Position numbers and translations under genes: made by a program. A stretch of DNA of 64,000 nt from assembly GCA_964036045.1 (NCBI GenBank), contig OZ038381.1, forward strand, positions 136,616,306-136,680,305. Reading direction: 5' to 3'. The notes beneath the pieces were generated by a model. It ran no database searches, was not told the origin of the DNA, and saw only the letters and a list, made by a program, of their open reading frames with translations. How positions within the stretch are numbered: position 1 is the stretch's first letter; each line of letters starts with the position of its first letter. This DNA is from Eutreptiella sp. 'Long Island Sound 2002' (lineage: Eukaryota; Euglenozoa; Euglenophyceae; Eutreptiales; Eutreptiaceae). Below are positions 1-12,224 of this stretch, piece after piece.

Positions 1-189
1 TGACTGGGTCCCCCCAACGGATCGTGTTACCCGTTCTGCTGCACCTCCCAGCAGCTCACAACCATGTTCCCAAGTGCCGGTGGATGACATGGACGGACTC
101 ATTGATGAATGACAGTGTTGGGGTTGCAGTGGTATTGTGCTTTTGCATGCCTGTGTGCCAATCCCCATGTTCTCCTTCTCTGCAGGTCC

Positions 190-720
190 ATTCATACATT
201 AGCAAGCATCAGTACGGTTTTCCCATTTCCCTTGGTTTTCCCTTTTTCCATATTTTCCCCAACGCCCCATTTTTCAAGAGGTATGTGTTTTTTTTTTTGG
301 GCGGGGAGGGGGGGGAGTGGGTACTTGTGCCACATTGTTCCCAGAATTGCCTTTTCCGGATTTTTAAACCCCCTTTTTTCCCCAACCCAACCCATCATTT
401 TCTTGAACTGTGTGGTTGTGTGTTTGTTTTTGGGGGGGGGCTTGTATGAGACTTTTTCTAGTGTTCCCTTGTCCACATTGTCCATTCCAACCTATTTTAT
501 TTGACGCACCATTTTCCCGAGGTGAAGTGCCTGTGTGTCTGTGGGGGGTGGGGTATTGCACTTTTATCCCCATTTTCCTCTGAAGTTGCTATGTGTCTTG
601 GGGGGGGGTCTGCACTGCTGTAACCATTTTCTTGAACTCAAGTTCCTGTGTGTGTGTGTGGGGGGGGGGGGGCGCACTTGTATCAGACTTTTACTTGGAT
701 GTGCTCTAATGGTGGGTCCG
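190..720. repeat. Degenerate G-rich minisatellite
   Basis: About five diverged units follow the pattern CCATTTTCTTGAACT, then TGTGTGT, then a run of 7-12 G, then CTTGTATGAGACTTT. They begin near 267, 387, 508, 571 and 625. The spacing is irregular (roughly 55-120 bases). Reading frames crossing this stretch are low complexity and I do not regard them as genes. Nothing else is recognisable before about 895. Confidence 0.5.
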
Positions 721-894
721 CAACACGACATGCCAAATGAGACTTCAAACTTCAGACTTTATACCCATAGCTGATGCGCACCGGGAGGTGACTTCCCGGT
801 CCCATGGGACGCCCCCCCCCGCCAAAACACCATATCGGGGAGTTTGGACCTAATTCAAAAAGGTCCCACTTTCCCTCACCCAAAGCACTGAAAA

Positions 895-2016
895 TCACCC
901 CTCACTGGCCCGGGGGTCACTATGGGGGGTCCTAGGAAAATGGACCCGGGAAGTGGGGGACTTCGCGGCAGGACTTCCCGAAACGCACCCCATACGGGAC
1001 CGGGCAGATCTACGGCCCCCCAGGACCTCGAGGATGAAGCAAGTCACCATGAGTTGTAGCGGAGGTATTGAATTCACATCGCCTACTGCAACCTCGCCGT
1101 GATCCCTTGTGCACCCTCGTTGTTGCACTTGCCGCACTCCATAGCATTGTGTTCTTGGCAAAGGGCTTGTACACCACAACCGAAAAATTTCTCGCCGATG
1201 GGCTTCCGGTGGCATCAGCGACTCCACAAGTTACTTTGGTCGTGAATGCCCATAATGCTGTAATGGAGGCGTGATGTAATGGGTGGAGGTGTGCAAGTGT
1301 GTGGACAGCCCGCAAAATGCAATGATGCGGCGCGACCGTAGCTTGGCAGTCAACGGCAGACCTCCTCCTTCATGGATGAGTGTGGAGAAGATAACCCACG
1401 GAGAACCCCTCTTCATAGGCATGGGATGGACAATCGCAGGCCGAGGCAAGGCGCGGGCGGACATGGCAACGAACCGGGCGCATACCTCATCATCGGAGAT
1501 GGCCATGGAGCCCGCCCGAAAGACGCAGAGGGCGAAACCATCGGCCAGGATTGAGGCCGCAAGAAAGTCACAATGAGGAAGCTAACACACCGGAGTGATG
1601 TTCTCAATGTACCCCTGTGTCATCATGTACAGGCTCTTTCCAATGATTCTTTCAAGCATGGTGTGGGCCGCAGGTGGAAGGCAGTGATGACGGGGTTGTG
1701 GTGCGCCGTCTCCGCGATGAGGTCGGATAGCACACAGAGGTCCTGGTTGTGGAGGACACACCTGGTGATGCACACCGGACCAATGGTGGTACCGGCTGGC
1801 CAAGTCACGGCGGTAATGGTAGTGGCGACGGTGTCGTGGAAGGCCTCGCCGTCGGGAAGCGAGCACCCACGGTTGGCGTTGGGGTCTGCGACAGCCTTGA
1901 CCCAACTGGTGGCAAAAGGGCCGTTGGACATGGTGACAGGAGGGGCACCTTACATGCACAAGAAGGGTCACACGAAGGCGGGTTCCTGGGCAGACAAAGG
2001 GGGGGTTCTCGGGCAT
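895..2016 (-). pseudogene. Decayed unrecognised gene (minus strand)
   Basis: Three minus-strand stretches have protein-like composition but lie in different frames: 1931-1623 (starts MSNGPFATSWVKAVADPN), about 1640-1231 (contains IIGKSLYMMTQGYIENI and, after one in-frame TAG at 1584-1582, AISDDEVCARFVAMSARA), and 1315-1010 (contains NFSVVVYKPFAKNTMLW). One or two frameshifts would connect them. I do not recognise the family. The surroundings (element termini, repeats) suggest a transposon gene remnant. Confidence is moderate that it was coding, low on its limits. Confidence 0.35.
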
Positions 2017-2029
2017 GAAGGGGTCTAGG

Positions 2030-2293
2030 GAGCGTCTAGTAAGGGGGGTTCCTACAAGGAAAGGGGTGTAGGAAAGGTGTAGGAAGGGTCTAGGAAGGGG
2101 TTCCTAGGGGGTTTCGTGTCCAAACAAAGTTGATCCCCTTGCCACCCCCCCTCCCGGGGCCTGTGATAGTTCCTATACATCTTTTTTGATACGATAAACA
2201 CCCCCACAATTGTGGGCCGCTACTTTAGCCGTATAATAACACCTCATTTTCGGGGGGGTTCCTAGCCCACCCTTCTTTGGCAGCACCGCACTA
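2030..2293. other. Non-coding G-rich stretch
   Basis: This stretch has short imperfect repeats of GGGTCTAGGAAGGGG and GGGGTTCCTAGGGGG, followed by AT-richer sequence. I see no gene. Confidence 0.4.
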
Positions 2294-2590
2294 CCCTAGG
2301 TACACGATAGAAGATCCAATTTTGTTCTAGCCTAGATGGCACTAGAAGGCTAGAACGAAAGAAGTGCTGGTCAGCCCAACCCAGGGGCAGAGGGGTTCGC
2401 GAGTATGGAGGGGGCAATTTGGATCCTTGGAACCGTACTAGGGGTTCCATGCCTTATTGTTCAGAAGAATACATTTTTCCTTTAAAATTCAACGACAAAA
2501 AAAACCGTTCCAGCGACGTTCCAGTGTTGGTGTAGCGAGATGTGCAAGCGCTCGCAAGAACGTCGCTAAAAACACTTCGCTAGAATAAGG
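2294..2590 (+). repeat. Element terminus with GTTCTAG hairpins (plus-oriented)
   Basis: The stretch starts CCCTAGGTACACGATAGAAG and continues with TTGTTCTAGCCTAGATG, the same order of motifs as at 8241, 21364, 29221 and 33660. A second degenerate hairpin with GTTCCAGCGACGTTCCAG against GAACGTCGCT lies at 2503-2586. The next about 70 bases (TTTGCCAAGTAATGGACAC) resemble the sequence after the 8241 terminus (TTTGGCAAGCAACGGACAC), so both are left ends of one family. No matching right end is visible for this copy, so it is probably truncated. Confidence 0.55.
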
Positions 2591-2699
2591 GTAGAGCAAA
2601 AAGGCGCACACATGTTTGCCAAGTAATGGACACAAATGTGGGGGGGGGGGGTTCCATGACATAGACACACATGGAAACCAACACATTCGGTACACATCT

Positions 2700-2765
2700 A
2701 GTCATATGTGCCCCCTCCCCCCAACACACACGCATACACACACTCAAACACACACACACTTTGAC
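2700..2765. repeat. CA-rich microsatellite
   Basis: An interrupted run of CACACA/CATACA dinucleotides. Confidence 0.7.
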
Positions 2766-2865
2766 ATGGGCGCTAGCAGTGTACGTCTACCGTCCCTTCA
2801 AGCCCGGGTCAGGTTGGGTGCCCATTGCGATCTTAGCCGCGATGTTGAGCGTGCCCACGCCGCTG

Positions 2866-3282
2866 TTACCGCCTGTTGAAGGCGACCTTTTGCTCTTCTG
2901 GGAAGTGGGCATTTGGGGTGACAAGCTTTATGGCTTGCTGCAGCAGGACGTGGCAGGTACAGCCGAGGCCGGTGGACGTGGACCGGGAGGCGCACAAGAC
3001 GTCGAGGATGGTGTGTATGTGCTCGTTGCTGCGGGGGTCGTTGTGGGGGCTGCTAGCGGCGTGCAAATGGCCCATTAGGCAGCAAGGAACGCCGCAGCCA
3101 TGGAGAACGATGTGCAAGCTGTCAGCTGAGTGGGCATCACCCGATGAGGATGCATTGAGTAGGCTCCTTTGTTGCAATCCGCTAACCGGGTTTCCGCGGC
3201 AGGAGGGGGGTGCAGGTGGCACAAATCTACAACCCCCCCCCCCCCTCTCTACCAAAGAAATTGGCAACATGGATTGACCCAT
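2866..3282 (-). pseudogene. Unrecognised reading-frame fragment, 138 codons
   Basis: The minus-strand frame contains SNEHIHTILDVLCASRSTST and HVLLQQAIKLVTPNAHFPEE, with a composition that looks coding; it ends at TAA. The first part contains a glycine run caused by a poly-C tract at 3232-3245. No family is recognised. The plus-strand frames over the same span are probably shadows. Confidence 0.35.
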
Positions 3283-3289
3283 CGCCAGC

Positions 3290-3920
3290 GCGGCTGGCGC
3301 CGGGTGTGCTACCCCTCAAGTAGCAGCTTCCACAACCTGCTTGCAGTCCAGTAGTCAGCCAAGATCATTTTCACCAGGTACCGGGGCTAGCCCCGATTCC
3401 TACTTGAATGGCCGAGATGCACATGCCTGAACGTGAGCCACAACGATGTCACGGAGCCCACACAAACACACACACAATAGCCCAGGATCTCAAGGTCTGT
3501 ATGGTCCAATGACTGCTGGTTTCTTACCAACGCTCCTGAGTAGGACAGTGGTACCACATGCCGACAGTGAGTATATTATAGGGCTATCGCTTTTCACATG
3601 ACACGCGCAGCACAATCAAAAAGGCTATGTGCCCTCCAAGTACCGTATAAGCTATCCGATTGATCGTCATAGTGTTCTACTGACTTTAGACAGCAATTTT
3701 AATGTCATTCAAGTTTGCAGTAGAATCATGGTTGTGTCTACCGAGGCAAATCAAGCATCACTGGTTGCTTCGTTGCCGAAGAAGGCGTTGAGGCCCATTC
3801 CTTTTGTGAAATTTATTTGTCATGAGGGGTGGCTGCCCCCCCCCCCCCCCCTTCGGTGACACATCAACGTAAGCAACCTGTGACCGGGTTCCCAAGGAGT
3901 GGGATGTGCGGACGTAAGCT
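3290..3920. other. No gene seen
   Basis: Mixed-composition DNA with a poly-C tract of about 14 at 3837-3850. No reading frame here has convincing protein-like composition. Confidence 0.4.
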
Positions 3921-3923
3921 AGG

Positions 3924-4820
3924 CTAAACAACATTCGGTAGCTTCCGAGCGAACTCAAGGCAACCGGAGGCTCGCATTGCCACTGAGCGCAGAAATGTGC
4001 CCCAGTGGCCACCGTGCCTTGGCCTATGCGGCCTTGCGCGTAAACTCCTTACAGACGCCATCACATGAGGAAACACACTGCCCTTCATGCCAGTACATGC
4101 AATGTATATCGGCATTTTGGCACCCATCAAAATGCGTGACTCACAAAGCCCTTGCTTTTTCGCATTTAGTAGCCAAGTATTCGTTGCATCATGACCCCCG
4201 TGGCAGAGCCAATGTATCACTTCAGGACGGGGGGCAACAGGATTATGACTAGGTCCGCGTGACAGCACAACTTGGCGGTGCCGGCGTGGGGTTGCATGCC
4301 CAAGCGTCATCCAGCCTACCGTCCCAAAGGCGCTTAGGGGGAGCTCGGGCGTGTGTACACCCACGGATTTGTTAGGTGCTTCTGAGGTGATGCGTGTGGG
4401 TAGATGGAGCGCCCCGTGGTGAAGCCCGGACGGTGTGCGATGCCAGCGGCAGCTGGGGGCGCGGCCTCTTGGGTGTGCTAGCTGTGCTAAACCTGCAAAG
4501 TCGGGAGGGGTAGCGCTCAGCGAGTACGTGGAATCTTTGACAAGCAAGGAGGCGCGCACCATTCAGGAGCCTATCGGAATGGCGGGTGTTGGGCCTAGCC
4601 CTAACCTTGGTTTGTTAGTACAGGGCGGCGGACGCCTTGTATTCAGCCTTTCTTTCCCGTCAGGCGAGTTGGGCGCTAGTTCCCCACAGTTGTGCTTACC
4701 CAATTTCGTGGGGTTGGATTCCGGTTGGGTAGTGGTGTACGAGCTAGTATAGGAGGATTCCTGCACCCGTAGGTGCATCAATGAGCATCGCGTAGCGATG
4801 CTCCAGTTGCTCATGCTCAA
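3924..4820 (-). pseudogene. Unrecognised gene remnant, two frames split by one TGA
   Basis: Two minus-strand frames, 4820-4563 and 4562-3924, are in the same phase and separated only by a TGA at 4565-4563. Joined, they span about 297 codons. Readable blocks include PESNPTKLGKHNCGELAPNS, PDFAGLAQLAHPRGRAP and AKMPIYIACTGMKGSVFP. A TAG closes the frame at 3924, and coding-like sequence seems to continue after it. I do not recognise the protein. It is consistent with a decayed transposon gene. Confidence 0.4.
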
Positions 4821-4825
4821 TTTTC

Positions 4826-6110
4826 AGGAGTGCCCGCATTGATTGTAGAGGGGAGGGGACGGGGGGCAGGACTCCGTGCATCCTCAGACACTGATTACCC
4901 CCCCCCCCCCTGCCCATGCCAAGTGGTTCTGAGCCAGCAGCTAGTCTCCAAATGTGCGAGTTTTAGCAGTTCATGGCCACCAAAAGTGCCCCGTGCTCCA
5001 CTACCACCAAAGGAGCCCAAAGAAAATCTTTGTCCACCTGGCGCCCCAACACTTTCTTGCAACTCAAGCATAACCCGAATTTTCACCCACCTTCAAGCCC
5101 ATTCTTCACCACATTTACGGAGACATTTTAGCATGGCATGCTCACGATTGGGACCCACTCACTTGGGAACATTGTTTGCGGAAGCCATCTTTTTGAGGGT
5201 AATAGAACGTGGTATAGTGTTGGGTTGTACGGCACATGGGGATGGGGGGGCAGGGCGCGCTTTGGGTCAAGCTAAGGGGGGCCGAGGCCACTTGAAGCGG
5301 ACATGGTGCCACCATGCCACCATGAATTGACTGGGATTAGCTTGTACAAATGAGTTATAGTTTGGGCCGTGTTTGCTTGTACAAAGGCCTGCCGTCTTGG
5401 CTCGGGGGTCCCTCGGTATTGTCGTGTTCAAACAAACCGGCATTTGGCTGGCCAAGGCAGATTGCCAGGGGATTCATGGGATAAACCCTACTCATCGATG
5501 ATAGGGGTACGCTCTCACTTGTTGATTGTGATGCTTGTGGCAACATTTAGTATTAGTTTGGAAGTGTGCAGTGCAATGAGCCATCGCCGGACTATGACCA
5601 TGGAGGTGATTCCAATGCAATTGTACATAGGAAGGTGTATAGGTGAAGCTGAGGGCCATGCATACCTTTGCATGGGGCCGCAGGGGTGAGCAAGCTTAGT
5701 TTGCTACGTTAAAGAACACATGAAAAATGTTGTTATGCAGCCGAGCCCTTGTGATCGGTGAAGGATCAGCTCTATCATGGGGCCTATTCGTTGCAGATTG
5801 CACACATGCACGGCTTGGCCTACGCAACACGAGCATGTTTGGATTTCCATGTCCACCACCCCTGCATCACCACAACCAATAGTCCCGGACTGTGCTACTC
5901 ACTTGACCAAAAAGACCAGTATCATGCTTGTGTGCCATGGTCTCCCTCATGGCTTGCACTATGTTTTGATTCGGCCACCTAGTGTAGCAGAGGCGAGACA
6001 ACCGCAAGACAACGGTTGTTACAACCACGGTATGGGCAAGGCGATGTCCTTTTCACAAGAGGGCGAAGAAAATTTGTTTGGTCCTATTGGCGGGATGGCC
6101 CCCAAAGATT
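4826..6110. other. Mostly non-coding, possible decayed minus-strand frame
   Basis: A poly-C tract lies at 4896-4909. Minus-strand translation at 5690-5290 gives coding-like pieces (MYNCIGITSMVIVRRWL, TPIIDEYGLSHESPGNLPWP) interrupted by TGA codons. I can only say this may be a further gene remnant. Confidence 0.25.
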
Positions 6111-6115
6111 CCTCG

Positions 6116-7015
6116 TTACCTTGGCTTCAAACGGAAGCAAGTCTTCGGGACATGACAAACAATGCATGCGGGCATGACCCGGGATCCCCATGCTAGGGAT
6201 GACTTCCACCCTCTGCTGTGCGCACACGCTACGGGGAGCGGCCACCACGCCATCAATGCGCGTGGCCCGGCCTCCTTCCCCCGCATGTAGCCGCACCGGC
6301 AGCGCTCCTCGGAGCCAGCGTACTCTAGGTCCAGGTCCACCAGCCAGCGAGTGCGGAGTTGTGCAAGCATCGCGTACGGCACGTGCCGCATCCGTCTTGG
6401 CAGAAAGTTACAGTTAGCCTGGACAATATGCAGGGCATTCCCCAAGCCGCACAGGTGGTGCAGCACATCCCCCCAAAGTGCTGCATTGGTTTTGGGGTCC
6501 CCCACCACGCTATACACCAAGAGGGCATGCAGCACAGTGGCGTTGTCCCAACGCCAACCGCACAAGGACTCATGAGGTGGAATGCCGGAGGCGTGGAGAC
6601 TAGGGGGTCCGACTCTTTCTTGCGGGGGAGCTTCGGTAGCTCCGTGGTGAGGCCCGCGGCATGAGGATTGCGATCCCACCCTCGGGGATGTTCCACATAC
6701 AAACCCACTCCGCATCTCGCAGGCACCCCAAAAAGCCTGCCACCCTTGTTCAACAAGAAAGTGGTGCGTGCCTTTTTGCCCCCCTCTAGGAGAGCTTGGT
6801 CTTCTGCAAGAAAATGACGTTGACCTCCCACAACGCCACCTCTGCCGCATACAAGAGAAGGTAGGTAGCGTTGGCGTTTGGCTGCTATGGCAGCCCGCCG
6901 CGGCACTGGTTTTGGATTTGACCCTGACCCTAACTCTCACCCTTAACTCAACCATGGCCCTGATCCTTGCTCTTAAGCAGTGGGCGGATCTATGTGGGCC
7001 GACGGGCGATGCCAA
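6116..7015 (-). CDS. Uninterrupted 299-codon hypothetical reading frame
   Basis: This is the longest open minus-strand frame of the left region. Its central part (about residues 130-230) reads as a normal protein: RWDNATVLHALLVYSVVGDP, LWGDVLHHLCGLGNALHIVQ, RMRHVPYAMLAQLRTRWLVD, then LDLEYAGSEERCRCGYM. The first about 60 residues include an RVRVRVRVK run from a CCCTAA-like repeat and may lie outside the true gene. I chose no firm start. No family is recognised. The TE-rich surroundings make a transposon origin likely. Confidence 0.4.
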   Translation of the reverse strand: MASPVGPHRSAHCLRARIRAMVELRVRVRVRVKSKTSAAAGCHSSQTPTLPTFSCMRQRWRCGRSTSFSCRRPSSPRGGQKGTHHFLVEQGWQAFWGACEMRSGFVCGTSPRVGSQSSCRGPHHGATEAPPQERVGPPSLHASGIPPHESLCGWRWDNATVLHALLVYSVVGDPKTNAALWGDVLHHLCGLGNALHIVQANCNFLPRRMRHVPYAMLAQLRTRWLVDLDLEYAGSEERCRCGYMRGKEAGPRALMAWWPLPVACAHSRGWKSSLAWGSRVMPACIVCHVPKTCFRLKPR

Positions 7016-7358
7016 GATCCTATCTTGCCAAGCCTCGGGGGTAATGCTGGACGCACAAGGACACCATTCAAGGCGCCAACGCGGACGGGCAATCTACAAA
7101 GTGCCCACAATGGGCACCCCATACTCCACGCCAACGGGGCCTTTGCGGGTGGCGGGCCGGGGTCACGTGCCGGGCGGGGACCTTTCCCCGCATTGGCGGT
7201 GGTGCTGGGTTAGGGGGGGGGGGGTGCAGGGACATCTGTCCGAACCCGGGATTGCTGCGCACGTTAGAAAGACCGCTTCACCAACCCCATCCGGCCACTC
7301 ACCCAAGAGAGGCTCCCCGCGCGCTTAGGGCTGGGGTTTGGCTCCAAGTCCCCACAAT

Positions 7359-8222
7359 CTAGCAGCGCCTTGCCACAACCACCCTGCGAGCGCTGCATTC
7401 GACAGCATTGGGCCTTGCTGAGCTCACCGAAGCCGGTGTGGTTTGTTGCCGAGAGGGCGCCCCAGCAGCAGCCCGCCCCTCCAACCCTCGTGAGCCGGGA
7501 GCTCGGCTGTGCCCACCACGGCCATGGGCGTATGAACTCACCCTGCTCGCCCATTCGGGTGAGGCTTTGGTGGTGGAGGCCCCCAAGGCCCCCCCCTCTT
7601 CGCCGCCTATGCCTAGCTCAGCAAGGGTGCCTCCACCACCTGCGTCCCTCGGCACGTTGCCGGCTGGCCCTGCATACCCCTTACTACAGGGGGCGGCACC
7701 GCCGGTGCGTCTTGCTGTTGTCCTCGTAGCTGCTGCGGGGGCGGCCACCCCCCTTATTTCCATGGCCTCCGGCAAGGAGTTCTGTCGCGGTGCCGGAGTC
7801 ATTGGCAGCCTTGCGGCCTTGACCTCCGCCGGCGGCCAGAATCTAGACGGCGGCGCCCTTTTGCAAGCTGCCCAGGACGCGGCGGGCCCTGGTGTGCGCC
7901 GCGGCGGCGCGGCGGACGGACGGCAGGCGCGCCACCCCTACAGGCTGTCCGCGTGTGGCCTCCACCTGCGCGGGGCTGGGCACGATGACCGACCAGCCTC
8001 ACTCGGGGTGGGCAGGCCCGCAACCAGCATATCACGTGCCTCCTGCCACATGCTGTGGGGTGGGAAGGGGGCAAGGGCCACCTCATTGTTGATGACCTCG
8101 CCCCCCTCGGTCCACAGCCATGATGTGGGCGTGCCGCCCCCAATGCGGCGTGCAGCACCCCCAAAAGACACAAGGCAGCGAGGAGCGCAGGTGCCAATAG
8201 CTGCTGACGACGCCCGCCACAA
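7359..8222 (-). pseudogene. GC-rich reading frame, split by one TAG
   Basis: Minus-strand frames 8222-7938 and 7937-7359 are in phase and separated only by a TAG at 7940-7938. The first contains EVINNEVALAPFPPHSMWQE and ARDMLVAGLPTPSEAG; the second is Ala/Gly/Ser/Arg-rich. The plus strand is also open here (7408-8250, 280 codons), as is common in GC-rich DNA. I favour the minus strand on composition, but weakly. No family is recognised. Confidence 0.25.
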
Positions 8223-8347
8223 TTTATGCTGCTTGCTCTACCCTAGGTAGATGGTTGAAAATCCAATTTTGTTCCACACTAGAGCGCTCTGCTAGAACGT
8301 TGTAGCGTAGAAGAAAATCAGAATCACATGTTGGTAAAAAAGTTCAC

Positions 8348-11300
8348 ATGTGTTTGGCAAGCAACGGACACGAAGATGGGGGGCTGGCGGTTCCACTCTG
8401 GCTTTTGTTCATTACTGAGAGGAGCATGCCTCCCGCCTCTGATATTTTCAGCACATCCCTCGAAAACGACATGGGGCTCATGAAGTTCCTCAGCTTGAAA
8501 TCGCGATTAGAAGAATCATCACTAGTGGACATCTTGCAGGACATGATGATTGTACGCCAACGGCTGGCTCTGGCCGAGCACGCAAGCACGTGCATACAGC
8601 AACACCCATTCAATGATGTTCTGGACTACACACGCCTGGAATTGCCCATACGCCAACGGTCGTATTTCGAGTTTGCATACCGTCTTGAGCCGCCACAAAT
8701 CCAATTGTTCGCATTGGCAGCCAAACACCACCACCCCATGCTCCCCTTGCACACACACGCACCCACGTTAACACATATCGTCGCATACCACAACACACAA
8801 AACACACCACTATACCAACAGGTCGCGGCATACACACCCCGTACTCGCCCCACCAACACACGTTACACAATTTCTGTGTTCCGTTCTCCAGGCTACTAAC
8901 ACATGGTCCGATTAAGCGGCTTTGGCTAGTGAGCCCTACCATACACCAACACACCCATGGTTCCAATGGAACCATGACCTCGCGGGCACCTCACACATCG
9001 TTCTCAGCGAACTGGACACTTCTCGAGCATATCGGAATCATATCACGTCACGCCGTTGGATTATCTGGAACGCCGCCCCAAAAAACCCCCACGCGCCCGC
9101 CATATCATATGCGTGCTTCAAGAATCACATGTGGTTCCTGTATGCATGTAAAGACACAGTGCACAACATCACAGATGTGCAACGGTTGCGCCTTCACTGC
9201 CTCATCCACCATCACCAAAGTACGTCAACCATATGGTGACCACCCCGCCACAAGGCATACTTGTACAAAGCATACACGCAAGAAATGCAACAAGCCCTCG
9301 ACGCCAAAGACCTGGGCAGCTGGGCAACCTTACTACAAGCACGGGTGCCATACCTCCCGTCCGAAACACACCCATCATCCGCATGCTACGTGCAATCTCC
9401 CGCACAAACCACCAGCACACATGAGTTTCCCCCGCAAAAATGCTGATACATGTCCGTGTACACACATTCTTGATGGTCTGCTATGCAGGAAAACCAACAA
9501 TTGCCACTACACAACGATTACGAAAACACATGACCACAACAGGCGCGTGCACCGAGGATTCCACTTTCAATGACATGTTAAAAAGCACCACCGAGCTACA
9601 TTGGACTCTGGTACCAGTGGAACTTGTCAATTCGGAGGAACCGGGTTGCCAATGAAAACGGAGCTGTTGGCACATAGTGCAGAAGTGGGCCCTCAACGAC
9701 ACAACACCCGCTCTCCTATCAAGTGGCACAAAGGTACCAATTGGGTAGGTCACTACACAACTAAAGATAACACTGAGGCAAGCACACATTGCCAAAGTAA
9801 ACCGTGACGACGCCCGAGCAGCTATCCTGAACCGAGACATACAGCGTATCGCGGCACACCTCAATATACTCCTTTGCCGACCGGCAAATGTCACAATACC
9901 ATGCATCACACCCACACAAAGATCAGACATCTCAAAGTTGATCAGCACAATGGTGCACAGTACAACACTAACGTCATGGGAACGAAAAGCAGCACGTGCA
10001 CACATACATGTAGTGTCATTAGCACCGCTGAGTGTACAAAGAGCCTTTGAATGACACACAAACAAACACGCAAAAGCACAAACTCGTCCACCGTGCGCTT
10101 GCACACCAACAAACTTGCATATTTGGCAACAGGGAGGGACAATCTACCAAATGCAAGGACACTATGCGCTTATCCCCCTGCAACGGATGCATGGCGATGT
10201 AAAAGTACGAGGCAGGGACCCACTTCCGTGCTCCCACTTCAAATCACGCCAACACGCACTGGAAAGTCTTAGCTGGCTGGTAAAAACCTTGAAGGTGCAC
10301 GACTGTTTTTCGAAACGCATGTTGTCCAAAGCCCTGCCATTGATTGATTGGCACAACCCCCCCACCCTCCGGCAACATGTTCAAAACGTGGCACAAGAAC
10401 TCAGCATAGTGGCCCGCATCAGTAATGCCGGCAAAAGTGCAACTATGCTATTCGGCTTTTGCCGCCAGTGCGAATGGGATGCACCCACCCCTTTTGCACG
10501 GCGAAGGTTATACCTCCCTGGGGCTCAACACCTCCTGAGGCATCATGAGTATTTTGCGCCGCATCATTGTAAAGAATGGCTGGCCTATAAACTTTTCCTA
10601 AATACTCCCCCTACCATACGTATGGGGAAAAGTCAAATCTCTCCTCAAGGAATGCATTCCATTGAGGTCGATTGCGGCCGTCGTTGAGCCACAGATGCAA
10701 CGTTTCTTTCTACGCAAGCTGCCCGAGCATTTACTCTGCTCCTGAAGTTGCTGGTCCAAGAAATCACACCTTCCTTCCTTGAACAACGTGTTTCCGACTT
10801 ACAACCATGTGTCCGAGGACTAGCGGAGTGTGATTGCAGTGTGATAGACGAATGTGACTCCTCGGGACACTTCAATACCATCACCCCTCAACAAGTGATC
10901 TCAGACCTACAAGAATCGGTCAAACGGCTCGCTAAAAAAAAGACAGTGGAATGCAGAGGATCTAGTATCGAGCATCCACTGGGACAATAAGTCACCTGAA
11001 TGGGCAGGTATGGGCACGTCATCCAGATTTTTCTACCTTCAGCACCACCACCTTGAAAACCTGTTGTATTTCTCCCTCCTCACAGACACATACACGCAGG
11101 CAGCGGGACACGTCCGGTCACGCACGGGGGCTATACGAACGGGTGGCCCGTTGAGCACTCAAAGTGCAGACCTACGATCATTGTGGGCAGCTAAGAAGCG
11201 CGCCAACCTTATGCGTCAATAGGGGCACCTGCACTTTTCACCACGGGCCACCCGCTGTGGACTACACCACGGGGTAACACAATGTCACTGGCACATTTTA

Positions 11301-12092
11301 ACGACAACGTCTTAGTGGGAGCATCGGGGACGACAGCACGTGAAATGCAATCAGTGTGCGACGTGCTGTGACAGGTATGGAATCTACCCGTGCTCTACGA
11401 TTGAATCTCATTTGATCAACGAGTGTGCATCCACGGGTGTCACCATGCACCTCAAGACCCACTGCCCCCCAGCCCCTATGTCTGCACATCGGGCAAGGTT
11501 GTCAACGAACTGGGGACTGGAGTACACACTCACTCTACAAACACCCACAAAGAATGCATATAAACATGCATCGAGCATTCTGGTTAGTGCCGTTTTGAAT
11601 GTTTATCCGTTCTTACATTCCTGGGCGCCGTGCTTGCTTCGCATTACCTCCTATGCCTAAATCTCCTGCTTATCACGCTATTCATGGGCAACCGTTTTGC
11701 GCGTGCTCCACTCCGCGGTGCCTCGCATCGTTTTCAAAACACCTTAGGATGTTGAGAGAACACTAGCATGGTGCCAATACATCACCTAAATTTTAACCCC
11801 CAACAAGGGATACTATGTTATTCGGCCTGCACCGTTGGCTTCGGACGGATGCGAATGGCCCTCCAGGGCATATGCGTCCTGGCACATGCCACAAATAGGA
11901 GAGTGCGGCGCACAACGTGGTGAATGGTGCTACAATTTTCCTATATTGCATGGGCTACCGCCACTATTAAACCCCCCCATCAAAATCTCGGTGGGGCCTG
12001 GCCCCCATGGGGGACGGTGCAGCACGATTTCCTACAGCTTGCATGAGAATGCGGGAATCTGTTCAATGAGAAGCCCGGTGATTATAGGTTAG
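8348..12092 (+). pseudogene. Broken reverse-transcriptase-like gene
   Basis: Protein-like plus-strand blocks run through this span in shifting frames. Markers of an RT palm are: IDECDSSGHFNTITPQQV at about 10844-10897 (motif A-like, Asp then F-N), GGPLSTQSADLRSLW at about 11142-11186 (the G-G-P-L-S motif B type), and FNDNVLVG at about 11297-11320, in the place and order of the Y-x-D-D catalytic motif but reading F-N-D-N. Upstream, 10115-10687 is an open 190-codon stretch with conserved-looking text (WLVKTLKVHDCFSKRMLSKA) and a Cys/His-bearing patch (FGFCRQCEW). Stops of all types and several frameshifts show decay. The RT call is by motif order only. It could belong to a non-LTR-like or other algal RT class. 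Confidence 0.45.
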
Positions 12093-12224
12093 CGACGGCC
12101 TTTGATGGACGGCTGCGTTGTGCATGTGCATAAATGTCTTCACCACATGCGTATTCCTTCTCGTCTTCAAGGTCATGCACAAAACTGCCATGACATTGTG
12201 GTGCGTGGTTGCCTACCAGATGGT

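Noticed and set aside
6915-6952. Telomere-like CCCTAA words
   Set aside because: Only a few irregular CCCTGA/CCCTAA/CCCTTA units inside a reading frame; far too short and degenerate for a telomere.
7408-8250. 280-codon plus-strand ORF
   Set aside because: GC-rich DNA open on both strands; the minus strand has more protein-like text, so I did not call this one.
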